Below are positions 11,601-23,000 of a DNA stretch of 64,000 nt, piece after piece (position 1 is the first letter of the stretch; each line of letters begins with the position of its first letter). The position numbers and the translations under genes are program-made. The stretch covers positions 5,995,717 to 6,059,716 of the forward strand of contig NC_071330.1 in NCBI RefSeq assembly GCF_010183535.1, read 5' to 3'. This stretch comes from Caenorhabditis remanei (lineage: Eukaryota; Nematoda; Chromadorea; Rhabditida; Rhabditidae). The notes beneath the pieces were generated by a model, which had not been told where the DNA came from, did not search any database, and saw only the letters and a list, made by a program, of their open reading frames with translations.

Positions 11601-14600
11601 CATTCGAGAAGCCAGCATTCCATCCAACTATATCACAAGAGGAAAAGATTTTCATTGAAGACGCAATTGGCCATGTATCGAACACACATCCTACTGTAAT
11701 AATGAACGAGAACGGAATCTTGAGTTAGTTAATTTATTATTTTCAGATCAGATCGATCCCTTGGAAAGCCATTGTCACTTCGAAACCTGTTTGGGCTATC
11801 ATTGGTAAGCTAACGAGTAAATTGTAGGATTACGGTAGTTGTAAAAAATAGAAAAAAAAACAAGATTTCTGGAATTCAAAACCTTAAATTTTTTTATTGC
11901 TTACATAGGTTATACTTTCCTTTTTTATTCCTATAGTATATCTAGAAACTGGTTTGAAAATATTTGTTTGTTTTCGAGTTTGTACTGACCACTTCGGTGA
12001 TACCAAAAGGTTTAACTTATGAATCTTCTGAAATTTGGAACTTGTTTTTAATTTTAGTCTCAAATCACAACTCTCCGAGTCGAATATGGTACCTGATTCA
12101 GAAAGTTGGTTCATTTTTGTCGTTCACGCGGAAAATTACCTTTTTCACAAAATGACTTTTTAAATTTTGAATCACTGCATCCGTAAATCTTCCTCGGTAC
12201 CATATGCTTGAGACCTAAACATCTATGTTTTTAGAAAAATGAAATTTCTGAAGTTGTTCTCAACCAACTTCAAACTCTTCAAACTCATTTCTATTGTTTC
12301 CTCAATGTTTCTTTTCTTTCAGTTGCAAACTTCGCTCGTAGTTGGACATTTTATCTTCTTCTCCAAAATCAGTTGACCTACATGAAGGAAGCGTTGGGAA
12401 TGAAAATTGCTGATGTGGGTTTGTTTGGTTTTTGACTAAAAGTGTATTCCTCTATCTATCAAAAACGAAAAAAAAAACTTTTGGCAAGAAAGATTTTTGA
12501 ACAGATGCCATCTTCTGTTTACCATTCCAACAGTAATGATAAGATATCAAGAACACATTCTCTATCGATCCAAAATGTTCGAAAAATCGGTTTCACTACC
12601 GAAGTCAGAAAATTCACCATCAAGATAACATTTGATATTGATTCGAAAATCAAAGACAAAATGAATCTGCACGTACAGTTATTTACAAAAAAAAGTTGAG
12701 AAAAAAAGATGGTGATCGAGAACAAAAAGTTAATGAACGTCATTTGTTGGTCGTCGGAACTAACGAATAGAGAAGCGAAGAATGTCTTTGAATGACCCTC
12801 AAATTTGTAAGAGATCAAACTAGAGACAATTAAACTCAGATTATTTACTATAGGTCCCAAGCAGAGCTGTGCGGAATTACTTCCTTCGACTTCCTTCTTC
12901 CTTCTTCCCTTTTCAAAAATTTTACTTCCGCACAGCTCAAGATGATTTCCGAAATAGATTCACGCCCTTTTACTGCATGTATTTCCGCGTGCCAACCTAG
13001 TAAATTCTGCGTCATTTGGTCACCAATCATAATAGTCGGAAAGAGTCTCACCACTTCAGTATTTGAGACATTTTCTGTTTGAAATCATTGTTTCAATCAA
13101 ATTCTGAATCAGAAAAAAAACTGAAAAGCTTCTCTAGTTTGCTTCGAAACAACTCAAACAAAGACATCGACAAGGAAGTTATTGTCTACATCTGTAGTAA
13201 CATCTCTCAATTTTGGCGGTCATTCTCACATTCTTCTATTCCCGATAATGTGAGATCAAGAACTTTTTGGTTTTAGTTTAGTCTTTGAATTGATCATTTG
13301 TTTCTGTGGCGAACTGATTTCAACAATGTTTTATGAAGTTGTCACGATTAGCAGGAGTTGTGGAAACCTTGATACTTAACGCACTAATTCGTGGGATCCA
13401 TGACTGAACACGATCGGTTTATAGTCGAGCTTCGAGACCATCCCCCACATTTCACAAAAGGAGAGAAAACTGGAAAACTCATTCTTGCAAAATATCGGCC
13501 CGGCCCGGCTGGTCGAGAAAGTTGCCGGCCCGGCCCGGCCCGGTCGGCCCGGAGTCAAAAAATAAGCACAATTTTTTCACAAAATTTTTCGAAATTTTTT
13601 GAAATTTTCATCAAAAATAGTCAAAAATCCTATGTACACTTGAGTTTTATCGATATGTAAAAACATAGTCGAAAATTCGACTTTTTTGCAAAAAAAATCA
13701 AAAAAATTTTCAAAAAAATTCAAATTTTCAAATTTTTGTACTGTGACCCGGGCCGACCGGGCCGTGCCGGGCCGGGCCGGTGAAAATTCTCAAATCGGCC
13801 CGGCCCGGCCCGTTGCAAGTATGGGAAAACTTCATTCCACTGATTAACATCACATCGATATAAGACAGAATTTTCCGTGTAAACAGGCATTTAAAATATT
13901 TCTGAAGTTTTGATGACTCTCTGACATTCTATGGCTGTGCTCGAAATCAAAACGTCACCGTATCTTATTGGCTTGTACCATTTAGCCAGCTCATTTGGTT
14001 GGAAAACTTGAAAAGTCTAGTCTTCAACATCAATTCCAACTTAACTCATCTCTTCTTCACATAAATCATTAATTTGTGCTTTTCTATATGTGGTTTGATC
14101 TCAGAAATTCTTTGAAGGTCATCAATTTCCCATTCCCTCCGTTCCGCCGGGTTCAAATGAATACCGACTGATCTTTAGTTGAATTCTTTGACTTTTGTTA
14201 CGAAAGAGACAGTACGTGCAGTTTTGGGTAGTCTATCGGGTTTGATACTAGATGTCACTGAAGAATTTCGCTTCAAAGAAAGAATCGTGACAGACAACTT
14301 TCATACCGTACTCTCCTCTTTTTCAGTCCGGTCTCCTCGCAGCGATTCCTCATTTGGTGATGGGATGTGTCGTTTTGATGGGAGGTCAACTTGCCGATTA
14401 CCTCCGTTCGAATAAGATTCTCTCAACAACTGCAGTTCGAAAGATATTCAATTGTGGAGGATTCGGAGGAGAAGCTGCTTTCATGTTGATTGTTGCCTAC
14501 ACAACAAGTGATACAACTGCTATAATGGCTCTGATTGCTGCCGTCGGAATGTCTGGATTCGCCATTTCAGGATTCAACGTGAACCATTTGGACATTGCAC

Positions 14601-15121
14601 CCCGTTACGCCGCCATTCTAATGGGTTTCTCAAATGGAATTGGTACACTTGCTGGATTGACATGTCCATTTGTGACAGAAGCATTCACTGCTCACTCTAA
14701 ACATGGATGGACAAGTGTTTTCCTTTTAGCAAGTCTCATTCATTTCACTGGAGTCACTTTCTATGCAGTTTATGCATCTGGAGAACTGCAAGAGTGGGCG
14801 GAGCCGAAGGAAGAAGAGGAGTGGTCGAATAAGGAATTGGTGAATAAAACTGGAATTAATGGGACTGGATATGGTGCAGCTGAGACGACTTTCACTACTC
14901 TTCCAGCTGGAATTGAGGCTTCTTATCAGGCACAACCAACTGCACAAGGTAAGCAAAGAATGCCTGAGACCTCTCCCGAAAATTTTGTATCGAAAAATTA
15001 TATTTTTCTTCAATAAATGGTTTTTCCAGCTCCCAACCCGACAAACCCCTTCGCAACCGCTTGGGACGATCACGGCGCTTCTTCTGGAGTCGTCGAGAAT
15101 CCACATTATCAACAGTGGTAG
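8642..15121 (+). CDS. eat-4: EAT-4, vesicular glutamate transporter (VGLUT/SLC17 family)
   Basis: EAT-4 pumps glutamate into synaptic vesicles, driven by the vesicular proton gradient. Eleven exons join in frame to 583 aa: 8642-8703, 8899-8961, 9861-10074, 10118-10236, 10281-10398, 10526-10700, 11559-11695, 11747-11804, 12323-12414, 14327-14948 and 15030-15121. The protein starts [17 protein letters not shown]. It contains the first membrane segment [20 protein letters not shown], then [41 protein letters not shown] and [19 protein letters not shown], which are MFS/SLC17 landmarks. It ends with an acidic cytosolic tail, VENPHYQQW. It matches C. elegans EAT-4 nearly throughout, diverging mainly at both ends. 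Introns 2, 6 and 9 are large (899, 858 and 1912 bp). Intron 6 holds an antisense gene. Intron 9 holds two small transposons. The 3' end faces the DEAD-box gene at a distance of 335 bp. Confidence 0.96.
10771..11301 (-). CDS. Secreted protein of unknown function, nested antisense inside eat-4 intron 6
   Basis: Two exons on the minus strand, 11301-11173 and 11079-10771, encode 145 aa. Both splice sites are good (GATATG|gtaagt and tttcag|AAAACAG) and frame is kept with no internal stop. The first 17 or so residues, [17 protein letters not shown], form a clear signal peptide ending in a plausible cleavage site. The mature part is hydrophilic, with [28 protein letters not shown], a repeated RRIL motif, RITFTGDG and a Gln-rich end ([10 protein letters not shown]). 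An in-frame ATG further up (11337) would add 12 residues before the signal peptide, so I prefer 11301. I recognise no family and see no cysteines in the mature part, so it is probably a peptide precursor-like or matrix-like secreted protein. The whole gene fits inside the 858-bp intron. Confidence 0.7.
12865..12938. mobile_element. Short palindromic element (family with GCGGAAGT ends) in eat-4 intron 9
   Basis: About 74 bp bounded by a perfect 13-bp inverted repeat, GAGCTGTGCGGAA / TTCCGCACAGCTC. The interior is built of repeated TTCCTTC units. A larger relative with GCGCGGA ends and CGGAAGTCGGAAGTC units lies at 33748-34038. It is probably a small MITE or a solo fold-back. Confidence 0.6.
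13483..13820. mobile_element. GC-rich MITE, copy A, in eat-4 intron 9
   Basis: An element of about 338 bp with ends reading CTTGCAA...TTGCAAGT. GGCCCGGCCC repeats stand just inside both ends and an AT-rich core (AAATTTTTCGAAATTTTTTG and similar) lies between them. It is nearly identical in its core to copy B at 18359-18710, which shows that it is a dispersed repeat and not local sequence. It has no coding capacity. Confidence 0.8.
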
Positions 15122-15456
15122 ATTAACTTATCTTTTAATTTTTATTAGTTTCCTCATTCCTAATTATTTATCTAAATATTAATTTCATCTAGGATCTCAT
15201 AATCGATCTATTCTTCTTTTTAAATCATTTGAGTGATCTCCGATTTATACTTTATTTTCAAAAATTGAATCTCACATTTTACTTTCCTTTTTCCTTTTTC
15301 CTATTTGCGATTTTTGCGATCTCATATCGTTTTGCAATAATAAAAAACGAGATTTCATTAAGATTGATAACAGAAAACTGATAACAAAAGGAGTAACGGT
15401 AACAACAAATTGGGATAAAATATAAAAACAGAAACAAAAAACAAAAAAACATTGAT
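15122..15456. other. Convergent 3' intergenic spacer between eat-4 and the DEAD-box gene
   Basis: A short AT-rich spacer between two genes that end facing each other, holding their 3' UTRs. AATAAA-like hexamers are present on both strands (for example AATAAA at 15340). I see no gene. Confidence 0.6.
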
Positions 15457-17973
15457 TTAAAGAACATCCTTGATCTCCTTCTTACTCAACTTTCCTCTCT
15501 TGATCTTCTTCAACAATCGAATATCATTTTGAGCATCGTCCTCTTCCTCTGACTTTCTCTTCTTAGCACGGGTCTCTTCAGCATTTGCTCCAGTTGCACG
15601 ACTCTTGAATCGTCCTCCAGCTCTCTTCAGTTTACGTGCCTCCTTCTCTCGTCGTTTCTTCTCCTTTGCTGCCAATGACTCGATCTTTTTATCGTGTTTC
15701 TCCTTCATAAAAGTGTCCCGATTGGCTTCAAGCTTTTGATCAGCATACTTGATTTCGGAAGTCTCAATGTCACTTCTATCGAATTGCTCGAGGTCCTTTC
15801 TTGAAGACAGCTCTCGCATCTTTGGCAATCGGAGAAGAGCATAAGAGTTGGCGAGTCCAACTACGTTGAGATCTGAAAGGATACTGTTTGGATGAGTAAA
15901 ATCGTTTAAAAATACCATCAAGAGAGCAAATGAGATGACAATCGTGCTTGGCATATGACTCGATATGACTGACGAATGCTCGAGTTCCGAGTTCCAGAAT
16001 AGCACGATCAGAGCACTGAATTTTGATCATCTTCTGTCTCAACTCCTCTGCCTTTCTAGATGTACTGGTTGGAACTTTAACTTCCTCAAGTTTAACTTTC
16101 TCATGGTTATCGAGGAAGTTAACATATGCGAGCTGTTCAGTGGCAATCAGAATCAATGCATTTCCATCACGTCCACATCTTGCAGTTCTTCCAGCTCTGT
16201 GAACAAACCAGCTGGAATGTTTTGGAAGGTCAAACTGAATAACCCAGTCGATATCAGTGATGTCAATTCCTCGAGCCATCACGTCAGTTGAGATCATCAC
16301 TCCATTTTTACTATCAGAGAATGCTTTGATTTGTGAAGCACGATGTGGGTTCGAGCATTTACCATGAACAGAAAAGAGAGGACGTTTGGTGAGGCATCTT
16401 TCGAAGATCTGAATAAAACATGTTTTTTGCTGATTAATGATTAAAATTACCTTTTGGAAATATCGCACGGAATTACAGGAAGGGAAGAAAATAAGAACCT
16501 TCTTATCGGTTCTTTGACGAATGAATTCAAGACAAACACTCGTTTTCTCATCAGCAGGACATTCAACAAAATAGTTTTTCAGTGTTGATGGAGCCGCAGA
16601 ATTTCTCTCTTGAGATACTTTCACTTGTTTAGCATTTCTCAAACCGAAAACCATCAAATCGTCTTCTTCTTTTACTTGAGTAGCCGAAAACAATCCGGTA
16701 CGACGTTGCTTTGGAATACATGAAAGAATTTCTCTCATGTGATCCTCAAATTGAATTTCATTGAATCGATCCGCTTCATCGATAACCAACAATTGTACAC
16801 CCTTCATTGCTCTGGCGATCATTGTCTTTTCGTGTTGAATGATTTGAAACAGGCGTCCTGGAGTGGCGACGAGAATGTTGATACTCTTACTTTTGAACAT
16901 CTTGATGTTTTTGTCCACTTTCTGTCCACCAGTGACTGTCTCCACTGTTAGATTCAGTTTATCTGCGAACGGCTTGATCACGTTAACAATTTGACTACAC
17001 AGTTCTCTCGATGGTGACAAAATGAGTGCTCCGGTTTCATTTGGTTGGAGTCTCGCATTTTGAATCATTCTCATCATCGGTAGAACGAATGCGAGTGTTT
17101 TTCCGGATCCGGTTGGTGACTCAACAACGACATCTGACAGATTCAAGAGATGAGTACCGGCGAGGACCTGAAAAGAAGAACACAATAAATCACATTACAA
17201 ACACTGCCATTTTCTGATGGTTCCCCTCGCGCAGCTGCGAGAAGCCGAGTGCTTCCTCTCTCCCTACGCTGCGTCTCTAGCGAAGAGTCGCTATTCTTCA
17301 ATCAATATCCCAGCTCCTCTCTTTCTGACCTATTAAGCTTTCTGGCGACCCTCAGTATTCTCAACTAATATTTCTGGCTTCCCGATTTTTGTTTTAAATT
17401 CTTTACATCAAAAATGAATAAACCTAAACAAGACTGGGGAGCATATTACTACCAAGGAAAACGAAAAAACGGGAAGACTCGATTAATGCTGGACGTTGTT
17501 CATCAGATGAATCAAGCAGTTCCTACATTTAACGAACTATTTGATGAGGTAAATTAATAATTTTTTTAAACAATAAATTATCACATTTTCAGGAATCTTT
17601 CTACGTATTCGTGTTTCTCGTTATCGTTTTAGCGATTCTTTTTGTAATAATTATGGCGAAATGCTGTAAAGTTAAAATAACCGAATATGACATCGATATA
17701 GACAGAGAATGGAGAGACATGACGCCTGCAAACCCCTTCCGTTTTCCATGGGATGATGCTAAAAAGAATGAACAGGCCAAGTTGAAGAAAGACTGAATGG
17801 AATCTCACATTTTATTGTTGCTTACTTGTTTCTATCAATTCACTTCAAATAAATTCGTTTCTTACCTGTACGTCTGTGAAAGAGTTATAACTTTTGTCGA
17901 ACACTTCGAGAATTTCAGGTCCGAGCTTCTCGCGGTAGGTTTTGGTAGCAACCGCTCCCACTTTGGATGTCAT
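15457..17973 (-). CDS. DEAD-box ATP-dependent RNA helicase, DDX55/Spb4 type (C. elegans ZK512.2 orthologue)
   Basis: Four exons (17973-17866, 17167-16451, 16408-15916, 15872-15457) encode 577 aa, the usual Spb4/DDX55 length. Exon 1 gives the Q-motif region, SYNSFTDVQ. Then come motif I (ESPTGSGKT), Ia (SPSREL), TPGR, the DEAD motif as VIDEADR, SAT, and in the second RecA domain STDVMARGIDI and HRAGRTARCGRDG. The C-terminal third is Lys/Arg-rich (KKRREKEARKLKRAGGR), as in nucleolar Spb4-like helicases needed for 60S ribosome assembly; that role is inferred from the family. Intron 1 is about 700 bp and contains an antisense gene; the others are about 43 bp. The start lies about 940 bp from srp-9, which is transcribed away from it. 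Confidence 0.9.
17414..17796 (+). CDS. Small single-pass membrane protein, 112 aa, nested in intron 1 of the helicase gene
   Basis: Two exons (17414-17548, 17593-17796) with a 44-bp intron and clean gtaaat/ttttcag borders encode 112 aa. Residues 1-45 are polar (MNKPKQDWGAYYYQGKRKNG at the start). They are followed by one strong membrane helix (about residues 48-67, VFVFLVIVLAILFVIIMAKC). The C-terminal tail is acidic/basic with ITEYDIDIDREWRDM and ends AKLKKD. No signal peptide precedes the helix, so the topology is that of a tail with one anchor in the middle. It lies entirely within the helicase's first intron on the opposite strand. I recognise no named family. Two clean exons and coding-like composition make it a real gene. 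Confidence 0.75.
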
Positions 17974-18913
17974 TTTGACGTCTGAAAACCGATTTTATTG
18001 GAAAGCCACACTTAGGAGCAATAATGATGAGATAAAATAAATGCGTTCAGTAACAAAATAAGACGAGAATCATAGAGGATCTACAATATGGTTGTTCAAA
18101 TATTTTTCTTCCTTTTGACATGAAAATACGTCTGATTAGTATAGAGTCTACTTACTAAAATATTTTTGAATACCTAACTTAATTTCTATAAAAAGGAAAA
18201 AGTAAATTGATAGTTCAAAAGGTCATGAAACTTAATTTTCAGAGTTGCAAAAAAATCCGAAATACATTTTTCCGAGAGTACGCAAACACCGGTGGGTGGC
18301 AGACTGCGGACAATGTACTCAATTTCACGACAGCCCTGAAAACGTGATGTGGAAGCATACTTGCAAAATATCGGCCCGGCCCGGCTCGGCCCGTCGGCCC
18401 GGGCCGGTAGAGAAAGTTGCCGGCCCGGCCCGGCCCGGTCGGCCCGGAGTCAAAAAATGAGCCCAATTTTTTCACAAAATTTTTCGAAATTTTTTGAAAT
18501 TTTTATCAAAAATAGTCAAAAATCCTATGTAAACTTGAGTTTTATCGATATGTAAAAACATAGTCGAAAATTCGACTTTTTTGCGAAAAAATCAAAAAAA
18601 TTTTCAAAAAAATTCAAATTTTCAAATTTTTGTACTGTGACCCGGGCCGGGCCGGGCCGGTGAAAATTCTCAAATCGGCCCGGCCCGGCCCGGCCCGGCC
18701 CGTTGCAAGTATGTGTGGAAGGTTCGTCAAGCTCGAGTTAATCAGTTTTCAGTGCTAGCACTAGTGCTCAATAAGTTTTATTTACTTCAAAAAATTTTTG
18801 TTAAAATATAAGATGTAGTCAGAATAAACAAAAACACGATCTTCTGTTTTCTGCTTATTTTTCTCCGTTTGATCAACTCAAAACACCAAAATATAATACA
18901 TTTTTCAGACAAA
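17974..18913. other. Divergent promoter region between the helicase gene and srp-9
   Basis: About 940 bp shared by two housekeeping genes transcribed away from each other. It contains GC-rich MITE copy B (18359-18710). I see no gene. A TTTTTCAG acceptor lies five bases before the srp-9 ATG. Confidence 0.6.
18359..18710. mobile_element. GC-rich MITE, copy B, between the helicase gene and srp-9
   Basis: About 352 bp with perfect ACTTGCAA / TTGCAAGT ends, flanked by AT on the outside. GGCCCGGCCC blocks lie inside both ends and the same AT-rich core as copy A (13483-13820) lies between them. Copies A and B match over most of the core with few differences, so they spread recently. Confidence 0.85.
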
Positions 18914-19657
18914 ATGACATACTTCACAAGCTGGGACGAATTCGCAAAAGCTGCTGAAAGACTGCACAGTGCGAATCCAGAAAAGTGCAGGTTCGTGATT
19001 TTTAAAAAGTTCACTATAATTTCAATTTTTCCAGTTGTCCTGGTTGAATTTGAGTTTTAAAAAACCGTAATAAGCAGACTTGCAACGGGCCGGGCCGGGC
19101 CGGGCCGGAATGAAAATTTCTAGGGCCCGGCCCGGCCCGGTCGGCCCGGAAGTTCAGTACTGAAAAAAATTCAATTTTTTTTTTTCGAAAATTTCCCAAT
19201 TTTTTTTGAAAAATATTTCTTAAAAACAATTTTTGTAGGTTTCAAAGGTTTTTGAGAAATATACTTGAGGAAAAATAAGAAAAATTTTCAGAAAATAAAT
19301 TTTTGGACGAAAAATTGTAGTGAAAAAAGTTCAAAAATTCAAATCCGGGCCGGGCCAAAACCGGGGCGGGCCGGCCCGGAATTTTGCAAGTCTGGTAATA
19401 AGTTCTTGTAAATATCATAAAAACTCACCTCGATTGTAAGAAATTTCTTTCAATTCAGAAAGTTCACTTTATTTAGAACCAATCCAATCAATTGAAATTC
19501 CAGATTCGTCACCAAATACAATCACACAAAGGGGCAACTTGTTCTGAAGCTCACCGACGATATTGTCTGCCTTCAATACAGCACAAACCAGTTGCAAGAC
19601 GTGAAAAAGCTGGAGAAACTATCGTCAACCCTTCTTCGCAGTATTGTTACTCAATAA
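18914..19657 (+). CDS. srp-9: SRP-9, signal recognition particle 9 kDa subunit
   Basis: SRP9 forms with SRP14 the Alu-domain heterodimer of the signal recognition particle, which pauses translation during ER targeting. Two exons (18914-18990 and 19504-19657) encode 76 aa. The protein starts MTYFTSWDEFAKAAERL and continues through RFVTKYNHTKGQLVLKLTDD and VCLQYSTNQLQDVKKLEKL to end LRSIVTQ. This matches the full length and the basic surface of the family and is nearly identical to C. elegans SRP-9. The 513-bp intron contains GC-rich MITE copy C. An acceptor-like AG sits just before the ATG. Confidence 0.93.
19075..19394. mobile_element. GC-rich MITE, copy C, in the srp-9 intron
   Basis: About 320 bp ending in an 11-bp inverted repeat, CAGACTTGCAA / TTGCAAGTCTG. 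GGGCCGGGCC blocks lie inside each end around an AT-rich core. The core differs from copies A and B, so this is an older or separate subfamily member. Confidence 0.8.
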
Positions 19658-20095
19658 TCGTTGTGTTCATTTTTAATTGCCAAATCGAGTATTCCATTTT
19701 CCACAAATTAAAAATATATATTTATTTATTGAATGAATTAGTATAATGAATTTTCGAAATAATAATTTGAAGGCAAAGCTCACATCTGAAGACGCTGAGA
19801 AAAATGAGAAGATAAATATGGAAGTCGAAATACTAAAACTTTGTACAAGTGGAAAATTCCCCAGTTCAGAAGATGTAAATAAAAAAAGAACTGAAATTCG
19901 ATACTTCAAAATAGTCAAATAAATATTTATTTAAACTTTTTTCAGAATTGAAATACAGATAATACTTGTAACAAGTGTTTTTGTACCTAAAGTTGAAAAC
20001 ACTAAATTGATCGCATCGGTGTCGAGAACAGAAATTATTGATATTAAAAAAAGAAATCAAGTAAAAAAGTAGAAAATGCCCGAAAAAGAAAACAT
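19658..20095. other. Convergent spacer between srp-9 and nhl-1, with a 58-codon open frame
   Basis: About 440 bp of AT-rich DNA between two genes that end facing each other. It contains one short open frame (19746-19922), described separately. The rest is 3' UTR-like. Confidence 0.5.
19746..19922 (+). CDS. Possible small protein, 58 aa, downstream of srp-9
   Basis: An uninterrupted frame from ATG 19746 to TAA at 19920. The product starts MNFRNNNLKAKLTSEDAEKN. It then reads MEVEILKLCTSGKFPSSEDV and ends YFKIVK, and looks like ordinary helical protein rather than random AT-rich translation. It begins 89 bp after the srp-9 stop on the same strand. I see no strong acceptor before it and recognise no family. 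It may be chance. Confidence 0.3.
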   Translation: MNFRNNNLKAKLTSEDAEKNEKINMEVEILKLCTSGKFPSSEDVNKKRTEIRYFKIVK

Positions 20096-23000
20096 TTAGA
20101 AGATCTGAATGCGATGATTCTCACGATCAGTGACAACAATTGAACCGTCGACTGTAACACAAACATCTTCAACACCTTTGAGTTGTCCTGCTCCTCCACC
20201 CCAAGTTCCGAACGAGGAGACGAATTGACCTTGAGCGTCGAAGATTTGAATTCGGTTATTGCCAGAATCGGCAATTATTATGTTTTCCTAAAAGATAGAA
20301 AGTTGAGATTACGATAATAAGCCTCCTATATTTCTAGTTTCTCACTTGCGAATCTATAGCAATTCCACGTGGGAATTTGAATTGTCCACCATGAAAACCT
20401 TCTTCGCCAAACGAGAACAAATGGACACCATGTGGATCGAATACGCTGATTCGATGGTTTGACGAATCGGATACATACACCTGAAACAAAATAATGTTTT
20501 AGAGGCTATTGGATTATTCAGGAATTACGTGATGGGTTACTCTGCTAACTGCAATGAAGAGTGGGCTGTTAAGTTGACCAGGAAGGTGTCCGAATGATCC
20601 GAACTTCGCAATGAACTGACCATTTTTATCAAAGACTTGAACACGATGGTTGTCCTGAAAAAGTATTAGTTTCTGGAATGAGTGTTTTCAGATCCTATAC
20701 CTTATCAGCAACATAGATACTTCCCAAATCATCCACAGCCACTCCCCAAGGATTATTGAACTTGGCATTTCCTTGTCCATGTCCTCCGAATGAAAACAAA
20801 TGATCACCCTCTAAACCGAACACAGAAATCCGATGATTGTACCTATCGGACACAACAATACGAAGTTTCGAGCTAGCCAGGCCAGCAGCAGAGTCAAGTT
20901 GACCACTACCCGATCCGTATCCTCCGAATTGACGGACAAACTTTCCATCTTTATCGAACACACATACACGATGGTTAGACGAATCACAAGTTGCAACAAG
21001 ACCACCTGCCATAGCACATATTCCCCTCGGCCAATTCAATTCCCCATCTTTTGCACCTTTTCTTCCGAACACCGCCCGTGGCCGACCACGTGCTCTCCAT
21101 TCACCGGCTTCACGTGACGCACTTCTGCCACGTTGTCTCATTACAGCCAACTTCTCTTTCTCTTCGTCTGTCGTTGTAGATGAGTCTAAACGAGATTGAC
21201 GTTCGGCGAGAAGTTGCTGCACTCGAGCACTTGTGAACTGTGCCTGCAGGTCTGGATTGGTACGAGAGCGTTGGAAGCGTTGCCTCCGACGCTGTAACCA
21301 TGCAGGCACGACGATGTCGCTTTCATCTTCCTCACCTGTGAAATGTGTGACTGGAATCGCGACTTGTTCTCCTGAAGGTGTTGTTGTTGTTGTGGTTGTT
21401 GTAGTGGTTGTTCCATTAGTGAGTGGTTGAGAATGGACAGATTGTGGTAACTGGGTATGCAGAATTGTACCAGTTCCAGGAATCATTGTCATCAGTCCGT
21501 CTTCTCGGTTGACGGACGCCGCACGACACACTATTCGTATTCTACCGCGGTTCGTGCTCACGGGAAAATCCTCTCCCTCTGATTCTTCACTGGAGACAGC
21601 CCGTGACGCCGCTTGACTTGCTTGGCGTTGTTGATGAGCTCGTCGGATTGTCTCCACTTTCTCGTTTAAAGAATCGTCATTACTTGATTGCTGACGTGGC
21701 AATGGAGGTTTACGGATCGGAAGTTGAGGTAAAGGGGCTGGTGATGCATCTTCGGTTCGGTCAATTGAAGAGGCTGCTGGTGGAAGTGGTGGCTTACTGG
21801 CAATTGGTGACACTGTTCTTGGAGTTTCAGTGTTCGGAACAATGAGACTTGTTGGCCGTGACTTGGTTGGTTCAACTGATCGTGAGACACGATCGGCAGC
21901 CCACGGCGATGTTCTAGAGGCAGATGTATCCGAAGTGACGATTGTGGATGTGGTGAGAAGAGAAGGAGCAGCTGATGAATTACGAAGTCTATTCCATGCT
22001 TCTTCCTCTAATTGCTGACGTCGTCGATAACGAATCGAGCTTTCGTCGGGTTCAGGGTTTCGATGACTGAAAAAAGATAGAGAATAGAATGGGAAACGAT
22101 AGGTTTTAGAAGGAACCGAGAGAGGTTAGAAATAACATAAATTAACAAAATATTTGTATACGAATACTGGTTTAATATTAGATTTATAACATGAGTTTCT
22201 AACTAAGTACAGTACTGAATCATAAAAAAAATTTCAGAATTTTTGAAAGCTGAAACCTTCTAATGTCTTTCTACAAACTATGTTGTCTCAAAATGTTTCA
22301 AATCATCAAAAAGCCGCTTAACTTTTTTGAAATAAAAGATACAATACAAGGTCTCTCTACAAATGGGAGTATATTTTTACCTTCGGTTTCAAAAGACCTA
22401 TTTCAGAACGTTTTCAAAAGATTACTGTGACCCAAAATCCAAAGCTAATCTTGTGAACACAGTAAGAAAAATTTTCAGAATTTTCAGCTTCAAAAACCCG
22501 TTTGAGTTTTTTTGACTAGCACTGTTTTTTCTATAATTAACGAAAACTACAATTTTCTAAAAGCAACTACTAACAAAATCTAGACAAAACTACTAAACGA
22601 AATACATTGAACCAACAAAAAGAAATAATATAAAACATGATGTAGAGCCTGAACGGACGTTGATTTCACCTTAACATTCATCATTGTTATTGTTAGTTTT
22701 CTAATCTAATCATTTCATCTACATAATTCCACTATTCAAGACATGTTAGTCCACCAATTCCCTTCTGAAACATACCTGTGTCTAGAAGAAGTTCGATCGT
22801 TTTCCCGTTCTCTCATGCTTGCTCTTTCGTCTGCTTTCACTCGATAACTGTCACTTTCCAATGGTAAACGAAATGGGCGAGGAAGATATGATTGTTCTAG
22901 TGGGAGGTATCTGGAAAAGAGAAATTGAATGAGTTAGTTCTAGAGGATAGTTGTTACCTTCCCGAAAACTGAGGAACCAAGACACAAAGTTCACCAGAAG

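Noticed and set aside
21233..21430. Open frames antisense to the low-complexity part of nhl-1
   Set aside because: They are by-products of the repeated codons in the Thr- and Pro-rich linker.
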